The notes under the pieces are model-generated. The model did not search any database, had not been told where the DNA came from, and saw only the letters and a program-made list of their open reading frames with translations. A stretch of 26,695 bases of DNA from JAJYIV01 sp964499955 (GTDB taxonomy: Bacteria > Patescibacteriota > Patescibacteriia > UBA9934 > GWF2-40-263). The stretch lies in NCBI GenBank assembly GCA_964499955.1, contig CAZCMI010000013.1:1-26695 (forward strand), in the 5' to 3' direction. This document shows positions 22,144 to 26,695 of the stretch, piece by piece (within the stretch, counting starts at the first letter, position 1; each line of letters opens with the position of its first letter). Made by a program: the position numbers and the translations under genes.

Positions 22144-22535
22144 CCCTGCTCATCGCCGCACAAGACATCCGTTCCGTCTCCCTCGCGCGGGTGGAAAACG
22201 GCGTGGCGCAGGCCGTCGCCACGGTGCCCGTCGGGCCGGAGCGGTATCTGGACGCCGTGCGCCGCACGCTGGAAGAATGGGGCGTGGATCCCCGCCGCGA
22301 TGTAGACGCCGTCGCCGTCGTTACCGGCCCCGGGGCGTTCACGTCCAGCCGCGTCAGCACGGTGATCGCCAACGCCATGGCCTTTGCCGCGGACGTGCCG
22401 GTCATCGCCGTGGAAAACGCGCGCGGCGCGCCGGTGGAAGAACTGGCCCGCACGCTGCCCCCGCCGTCCGCGGGTTTCGCCCAGCCCGTGTACAACCGCC
22501 CGCCGAACATCACCCTCGCTAACAAACGGGCCTAG
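22140..22535 (+). CDS. tsaB: Shortened TsaB-like protein
   Basis: 131 aa. TsaB partners TsaD in making threonylcarbamoyl-adenosine at tRNA position 37. The N-terminal ASKHA lobe is recognisable: LLIAAQDIRSVSLARV opening strands and the signature VTGPGAFTSSRVSTVIANAMAF (~61-82), then VPVIAVENA. Full-length TsaB is about 220-240 aa; here the second lobe is missing, and the chain goes from ~106 directly into AQPVYNRPPNIT, which resembles the C-terminal PLYLRPP end of TsaB. It therefore looks internally deleted rather than simply truncated, and the frame is intact. The N-terminal lobe carries the TsaD interface in known complexes, so function may be kept. ATGA overlap with the upstream gene. Confidence 0.75.
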   Translation: MTLLIAAQDIRSVSLARVENGVAQAVATVPVGPERYLDAVRRTLEEWGVDPRRDVDAVAVVTGPGAFTSSRVSTVIANAMAFAADVPVIAVENARGAPVEELARTLPPPSAGFAQPVYNRPPNITLANKRA

Positions 22536-22554
22536 CCCGCAATCATCCGTCCGT

Positions 22555-23256
22555 ATGTCTCCGTTCACTTCCGTCGTGCAAGAGTCCGTGCTGAGCCTGT
22601 GGGACAGCATCGTCGCCGCCCTGCCGCAGGTGTTGGGCGCCCTGGTCGTGTTCGTGATCGGGCTGGTGCTGGCCGTGGTGCTCAACCGCGTCATCATCCG
22701 CCTGGTGGCCATGCTGAAGATCGACGAAGTCGCGGCCAAGCTGGAAGTGACCCGCGCCGCCGAACGCGCGGGCGTGAAGCTCCGCATCGGCGCGCTGCTC
22801 GGCTGGATCATCAAGTGGTTCTTCATCATCGTGGCGCTCATCGCCGCCACGGACATCCTGGGTTGGGGCCAGGTGACGGACTTCCTCAAGCAGATCGTGC
22901 TCTTCGTGCCGAACGTGATCGTCGCGGTCATCATCCTGCTGGCGGGTATCCTGCTGGCGAACTTCACGCGCAACGTCGTGCGCTCCGCCGTGGAAGCGGC
23001 TCGGCTGTCCTCCGCCGCCTTCCTGTCCGGCCTGGCGAAGTGGGCCATTCTCGTCTTCAGCTTCATGGCGGCCCTGGTGCAGCTGCAGATCGCCCCGGAT
23101 TTGATCGGCACGTTGTTCACCGGGTTGGTGGCCATGGTTGCCTTGGCCGGCGGCCTCGCCTTCGGCCTCGGTGGGCGCGACCACGCCGCCCGCGTCCTCG
23201 AACGCCTGAGCAAGGACATTTCGTCGGACCATTCGTCGGATCAGAAGGGAAGCTAG
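22555..23256 (+). CDS. MscS-type TM-helix repeat membrane protein
   Basis: 233 aa with about five membrane helices (~23-46, 82-104, 118-137, 160-179, 183-205). Amphipathic segments after the first helix (RLVAMLKIDEVAAKLEVTRAAERAG) and the closing GGLAFGLGGRDHAARVLERL are characteristic of the TM_helix (PF05552) family related to small mechanosensitive channels; the beta-domain of MscS is absent. The family has no settled function and may form or modulate channels. The ATG at 22555 is chosen because upstream extension would overlap the tsaB gene. It sits 19 nt after tsaB and 6 nt before the glycosyltransferase gene, in one operon. Confidence 0.85.
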   Translation: MSPFTSVVQESVLSLWDSIVAALPQVLGALVVFVIGLVLAVVLNRVIIRLVAMLKIDEVAAKLEVTRAAERAGVKLRIGALLGWIIKWFFIIVALIAATDILGWGQVTDFLKQIVLFVPNVIVAVIILLAGILLANFTRNVVRSAVEAARLSSAAFLSGLAKWAILVFSFMAALVQLQIAPDLIGTLFTGLVAMVALAGGLAFGLGGRDHAARVLERLSKDISSDHSSDQKGS

Positions 23257-23262
23257 TTTTCC

Positions 23263-24756
23263 ATGCCTGACTTGAGCCAATACGCATACGGAACGCACCG
23301 CGGCTGGGAAATCCTGCCCGGTGCCTTGGTTTGGGGCACCCTGCTCGGGGCCATCGCCCTGTCGTTTGTCGCTCCCACCGCCGCCATCATTTTCATCATC
23401 GTCTTCGACGTGTATTGGCTCTTCCGCGTCGTGTATTTCGTGGTGCATTTGTTCGTTTCCTGGCGGACGTTCCGGCGCACGCTCAAAACCGATTGGACGG
23501 CCAAACTCGCCGCCGTGCCGGGGCACGAGCGCGTCCGGCATTTGGTGTTCCTGCCGACGTATAAAGAGGAGTGGGAGATTTTGCGGGAGACCCTGCGCGC
23601 CTTGGCGAACGCCTCGGTGCCGTCCGAACGGATGTTCATCGTGCTGGCGGGGGAGGAACGCGACGCCGCGCGGTTCCGCCGCAACGCCGAGCGCGCCGTG
23701 CGGGAATTCGGTTCCACGTTCGGCCATATCTTCGTGACGGAACACCCCGTGGACCTGCCGGGCGAAATCCCGGGCAAAGGGTCGAATTTGAACTGGGCGG
23801 GGCAGCGCGTGGCCGAGGAATTGGCCCGCGCGGAGCCGGACCTGAAGGACGAGGACGTCATCGTGTCGTCCTTCGACGTAGACACCATCGCCCACCCGCA
23901 GTACTTCGCCCACCTCGCGTACTTGTATTGCACGCTGCCGAATCCCACGCGCCGTTCGTACCAGCCGGTGGCGCTGTTCGGCAACAACATTTGGTCGGCG
24001 CCCGCGCCGGTGCGCATCGCCGCCTTCGGCACCACGTTCTGGCTGCTGAGCGAATTGGGCCGCCCGGAACGCCTGTGGACGTTCTCGTCGCACTCCATGC
24101 CGTGGAAGATGCTCAAGGACGTCGGGTTCTGGCAGAAGGACATCGTGTCCGAGGACTCGCGCATTTTCCTGCAGGCCCTGCTCGCCTATCACGGCGACTA
24201 TCGTGTGACGCCGGTGTTTCTGCCCGTGGCGATGGACACCGTGACCGGCGGGAATTATCTCGACGCGCTGCGGGCGCTGTACGTGCAGCAGCGCCGGTGG
24301 GCCTGGGGCGTGGAACATCTGCCCGTCATGGTCGAGGCGTTCAAGGCCGACCCGCTCATCCCGCGCCGCATGAAGTGGCGGTACGTGTTCAACCACATGG
24401 AAGGCATGTACACCTGGGCCACCGCGCCGTTGCTTATTTTCTTCCTGGGGTGGCTGCCGCTGTGGCTGGCTTCCGGTGAGGGAAGCGCCCTGGTGCAGGC
24501 GGCGCCGTTCACGCTGGAGCGGCTGATGCAGTTGTCCATGGTCGGTGTGTTCGTGTCCGCGGGCATTTCGCTGTTCCTGCTGCCGCCGCGGCCGAAGCAG
24601 ACCCGGCCCCACGCCTGGGCGGTGATGTTCCTGCAATGGCTGCTGCTGCCCGTGACCTTCGTGCTGTTCGGCGCGTTCCCGGCCATCGACGCGCAGACCC
24701 GCCTGTTGTTGGGGAAATACCTTGGATTCGACGTTACGAAGAAAGCCCGCGCATAA
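23263..24756 (+). CDS. Membrane-embedded family 2 glycosyltransferase
   Basis: 497 aa. Two N-terminal TM segments (~20-42, 44-66) are followed by a GT-A domain with FLPTYKEEWEILRETLRAL (~97-114), KGSNLNWA (~172-179), FDVDT (DxD, 205-207), SED (296-298, putative catalytic base) and QQRRW (342-346). Further TM helices close the chain (~390-410, 430-450, 460-480). The D,D,D,QxxRW pattern is that of processive synthases such as cellulose or hyaluronan synthase, so it probably makes or extends an envelope polysaccharide from a nucleotide sugar and may help move it across the membrane. The product is unknown. It lacks T at -1 (C instead) and an SD. It is followed by a second GT2 gene after 2 nt. 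Confidence 0.88.
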   Translation: MPDLSQYAYGTHRGWEILPGALVWGTLLGAIALSFVAPTAAIIFIIVFDVYWLFRVVYFVVHLFVSWRTFRRTLKTDWTAKLAAVPGHERVRHLVFLPTYKEEWEILRETLRALANASVPSERMFIVLAGEERDAARFRRNAERAVREFGSTFGHIFVTEHPVDLPGEIPGKGSNLNWAGQRVAEELARAEPDLKDEDVIVSSFDVDTIAHPQYFAHLAYLYCTLPNPTRRSYQPVALFGNNIWSAPAPVRIAAFGTTFWLLSELGRPERLWTFSSHSMPWKMLKDVGFWQKDIVSEDSRIFLQALLAYHGDYRVTPVFLPVAMDTVTGGNYLDALRALYVQQRRWAWGVEHLPVMVEAFKADPLIPRRMKWRYVFNHMEGMYTWATAPLLIFFLGWLPLWLASGEGSALVQAAPFTLERLMQLSMVGVFVSAGISLFLLPPRPKQTRPHAWAVMFLQWLLLPVTFVLFGAFPAIDAQTRLLLGKYLGFDVTKKARA

Positions 24757-24758
24757 CT

Positions 24759-25814
24759 ATGCCTGAACGCCCCCGTGTCTTTGCCGCCGTCGTTGCCTGG
24801 AACGGCATGGAATTCCTGCCGGACTTGTTGGAATCGCTCCAGACGCAGACGTTCAAGGACGTGCAGGTGCAGGTGGTGGACAACGCGTCCAACGACGGGG
24901 TGGCCGAGTTCGTGCGGACGCGGTTTCCCACCGCGACGATCCTGCGGAATGTGCGCAACATCGGGGGTGCGGCGGCGCGCAACCAGGCCATTCGGTTGGC
25001 CATGGCCGCGTGGCCCGAGGAAACGCGCGCCTCGCGCTACGTGCTTGTGGCCGAACCGGACGTGGCACTCACGCCCGCCTGCGTGGAGCGGCTGGTGGCG
25101 TATGCGGACGCGCATCCCGACGTCGGGGCCGTGTGCGGGAAACTCCTGCGCGCGTTCCGCGAGCCGGGCTCGGACGATCCGGTGACCGACGCCGTGCGTT
25201 CCGACGTTATCGAATCCGCCGGCATTTCCGCCCGCCGCAACCGCACGTTTTACGCGCGCGGGGCGGGGGAGTTGGACCGCGGGCAATTCGCCCAGTCCAG
25301 CCCGGTGTTCGCCGCGCCGTCGTCGCTTATGCTGCTGCGCGCGTCGGCCTTGGAAGACGTGAAGGACGGCGACGAATATTTCGACGCCGCGTTCAACGCC
25401 GGGGAGGAGGACGTGGATTTGTGTTGGCGCCTGCGCCTGCATGGCTGGGACGTGCAGTACGTTCCCGGCGCCTCGGCGTACCGCTCGCATTCCTCGCCGA
25501 CGGCCGTCCCGCAAACGCGGTTCGGTTTCGTGCGTTCCCGGACGGGGGCGACCGCCGCTCGCGACCGCGCCGCCGCTCGCAACCACTGGTGCTTGCTGTT
25601 GAAGAACGAACCGTTTGGCACGGGAGTGGCGTCGTTGCCGTGGGTCCTGCCGTATGAGGCGGGCCGCGTTGCCTATGCGTGCGTCGCGCGTTGGGCGGCG
25701 TTGCCGGGTTTCACCGAGGCCCTGGCCCAGACGCCGCGCCTGTGGCGCAAACGGCGCGCCCTCGTGGCCGCCCGCCGCGCCTCCGGCGCCGACCTCCGCC
25801 CGTGGTTCGCCTGA
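24759..25814 (+). CDS. Family 2 glycosyltransferase (rhamnosyltransferase/WbbL-like)
   Basis: 351 aa, soluble GT-A enzyme. It starts FAAVVAWNGMEFLPDLLESL, then VQVVDNASNDG (~37-47, nucleotide-sugar binding), NIGGAAARNQAI, and VAEPDV (~97-102), which takes the place of the NPDV/DxD motif. The acceptor-site motif EEDVDLCWRLRLHGW follows, in the style of WbbL-like transferases, and the tail is helical. Family members add single sugars such as rhamnose to lipid-linked or cell-wall glycans; the donor is not decidable here. Start at 24759 with T at -1. It lies directly behind the membrane GT2, so both probably work on the same polymer. Confidence 0.87.
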   Translation: MPERPRVFAAVVAWNGMEFLPDLLESLQTQTFKDVQVQVVDNASNDGVAEFVRTRFPTATILRNVRNIGGAAARNQAIRLAMAAWPEETRASRYVLVAEPDVALTPACVERLVAYADAHPDVGAVCGKLLRAFREPGSDDPVTDAVRSDVIESAGISARRNRTFYARGAGELDRGQFAQSSPVFAAPSSLMLLRASALEDVKDGDEYFDAAFNAGEEDVDLCWRLRLHGWDVQYVPGASAYRSHSSPTAVPQTRFGFVRSRTGATAARDRAAARNHWCLLLKNEPFGTGVASLPWVLPYEAGRVAYACVARWAALPGFTEALAQTPRLWRKRRALVAARRASGADLRPWFA

Positions 25815-26001
25815 ACGGGGTATACTGGAAGCAGTCGCACAACGCCGATTTAGCACAACACCCTCTTCCAACCCGGTTCGGCCTCCTTCACGTCGGCCTC
25901 CCTCATGGTCGTCGGATCTCTGACGTCGGGAGCCGCGTAGATCCTCCGACCAAGGTTGTCAGCGGGTATTGTCCCAAATCGGCTGATGTCGTCTCTCTCA
26001 T
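25815..26001 (+). promoter_or_regulatory. Structured leader of the DUF4012 gene with a possible promoter
   Basis: 187 nt without a gene. TATACT at 25821-25826 is a good -10 candidate (no clear -35), 7 nt after the glycosyltransferase stop. An imperfect inverted repeat, 25907-25919 with 25939-25951 (5 bp, a 2-nt mismatch, 6 bp, 19-nt loop), lies midway to the ATG at 26002. It could be a regulatory structure in the untranslated leader. No known riboswitch is recognised. Confidence 0.4.
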
Positions 26002-26695
26002 ATGCACGCGCCGAATTTCCTGGAAACCTATCAGGCGGGTCCCGGCGCGTCTTCATCCGCGCATCCGCCCGCCCGTGCGCCTCGCCCGGCGCCCCCACAT
26101 CGCCCGCGCCGCCGTTGGCCGCGGATCATTTTGATGTGTGCGGCCGTTGCCCTGGCCCTGTGGATCAGTGTGATGGCTGCTGCCGCGGCCCTTGTGGGCG
26201 CTGCCGTATTGGACGGCCGCGACGCCCTGTATGCCGCCCGGGACCACGCGGCCGCCTTGGACATTTCCGCTGCTCGTAGCGAACTTGCCCGGGCGGACGA
26301 ACGGTTTTCCTTGGCGGAACGCCGCCTCGGGTGGCTGCGCCCCGTGCGCGGCTTGCCATGGGTTGGTCCGCACGTTCGCGCCGTGGAAACGGGCGTACGT
26401 TCGGGCCGCTCGGTGCTGGCCGTGGTGGAACGGCTGGCGGGCATCGGCGAGGACGTTATCCGCTTGGCCGGGTTCGTGAACGAAGCGGGCGTCGTGGACG
26501 CTGTGGCGTTGCGCGACGGCGGATGGACCTTCCGCACCCTGCCGCCGGAAACCAAACGCGCGGTTTTGCGCCGCCTCACGGCCGCCGCCCCGGACATGGA
26601 ACGCGCCGCCGCCAACATCGCCATCGCCCGGGCGGACGTCGAAGCCCTGCCCATGGACGATCTGGCCGCGCCCGTGGTCGCCGCCCTCCTCCCCG
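26002..26695 (+). CDS. DUF4012 family membrane protein, N-terminal part (3' end outside window)
   Basis: The frame is open from ATG 26002 to the window edge (231 codons visible). A Pro/Ala/Arg-rich cytoplasmic start with a basic cluster (HRPRRRWPR, ~33-41) precedes a TM helix (~42-68). The family's helical region follows: AARSELARADERFSLAERRL and WLRPVRGLPWVGPHVRAVETGVRSGR, the latter being the WL-P---LPWVG--VRA signature of DUF4012. The family is linked by context to export or attachment of surface polysaccharides, which agrees with the two preceding glycosyltransferases. T at -1 and no SD. Length and C-terminal domain cannot be judged. Confidence 0.82.
   Translation, partial: MHAPNFLETYQAGPGASSSAHPPARAPRPAPPHRPRRRWPRIILMCAAVALALWISVMAAAAALVGAAVLDGRDALYAARDHAAALDISAARSELARADERFSLAERRLGWLRPVRGLPWVGPHVRAVETGVRSGRSVLAVVERLAGIGEDVIRLAGFVNEAGVVDAVALRDGGWTFRTLPPETKRAVLRRLTAAAPDMERAAANIAIARADVEALPMDDLAAPVVAALLP

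Noticed and set aside
22543..25871. Long minus-strand open frames opposite the TM-helix and glycosyltransferase genes
   Set aside because: Same antisense GC artefact; no domain or signal in their translations, and the plus strand encodes recognisable families.
1..26695. tRNA genes, rRNA genes or CRISPR arrays
   Set aside because: No cloverleaf with TTCGANTC-type T-loop, no rRNA sequence and no regularly spaced repeats were seen.
1..26695. Alternative genetic code with TGA read as Gly (as in some CPR groups)
   Set aside because: TGA terminates several genes at the expected C-termini (EEP, HAD, hsdR, GT2 at 25814), and no in-frame TGA interrupts conserved domains.

Overview
The window reads as a chromosomal piece of a high-GC bacterium using the standard code (TGA ends many genes). 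The gene content looks like a Candidate Phyla Radiation (Patescibacteria) lineage. The evidence is an abbreviated TsaB-like protein, a winged-helix/degenerate nucleotidyltransferase protein, MscS-type TM-helix and PF04020 membrane proteins, a DUF4012 protein, and a tandem cell-surface repeat module I associate with Patescibacteria. The assignment is inference; there is no rRNA or other phylogenetic marker beyond L10 and L7/L12.

Layout. (1) 1-697: 3' part of a lipoprotein cyclophilin, then a terminator. (2) 771-6021: one tightly packed plus-strand operon from a promoter abutting the first ATG. It encodes a TM0106-type RecB-like nuclease, an anchored Cys-rich protein, an anchored C39-like peptidase, an EEP-fold hydrolase, exonuclease VII (xseA, xseB) and a small holin-family membrane protein, and it ends at a terminator. 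(3) 6138-7426: a HAD hydrolase and a secreted unknown, each with its own promoter and a strong Shine-Dalgarno (SD) sequence. A DUF488 gene faces them from the minus strand. (4) 8128-17983: a visibly lower-GC island carrying a complete type I restriction-modification system (hsdM, hsdS, hsdR). Four extra genes are interleaved: an AlbA_2/HATPase protein and three membrane proteins of unknown role. (5) 17993-19264: rplJ-rplL with a clear promoter, a structured L10-type leader with a possible attenuator, and a shared terminator. (6) 19300-21444 (minus): a pseudo-PP2C/TM/coiled-coil/beta-propeller protein. It is divergent from (7) 21553-26695 (plus): a regulator-like protein, short TsaB, TM-helix protein, two GT2 glycosyltransferases and the start of a DUF4012 gene cut by the window end, suggesting envelope polysaccharide work.

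Across the window most starts lack an SD sequence. In 22 of 26 chosen starts the base just before the start codon is T. The two genes with strong SDs (6138, 6884) are among the four exceptions.

The best candidate for an undescribed system is the type I RM island with its three embedded membrane/coiled-coil proteins. One of them carries what looks like the Patescibacterial surface repeat module.
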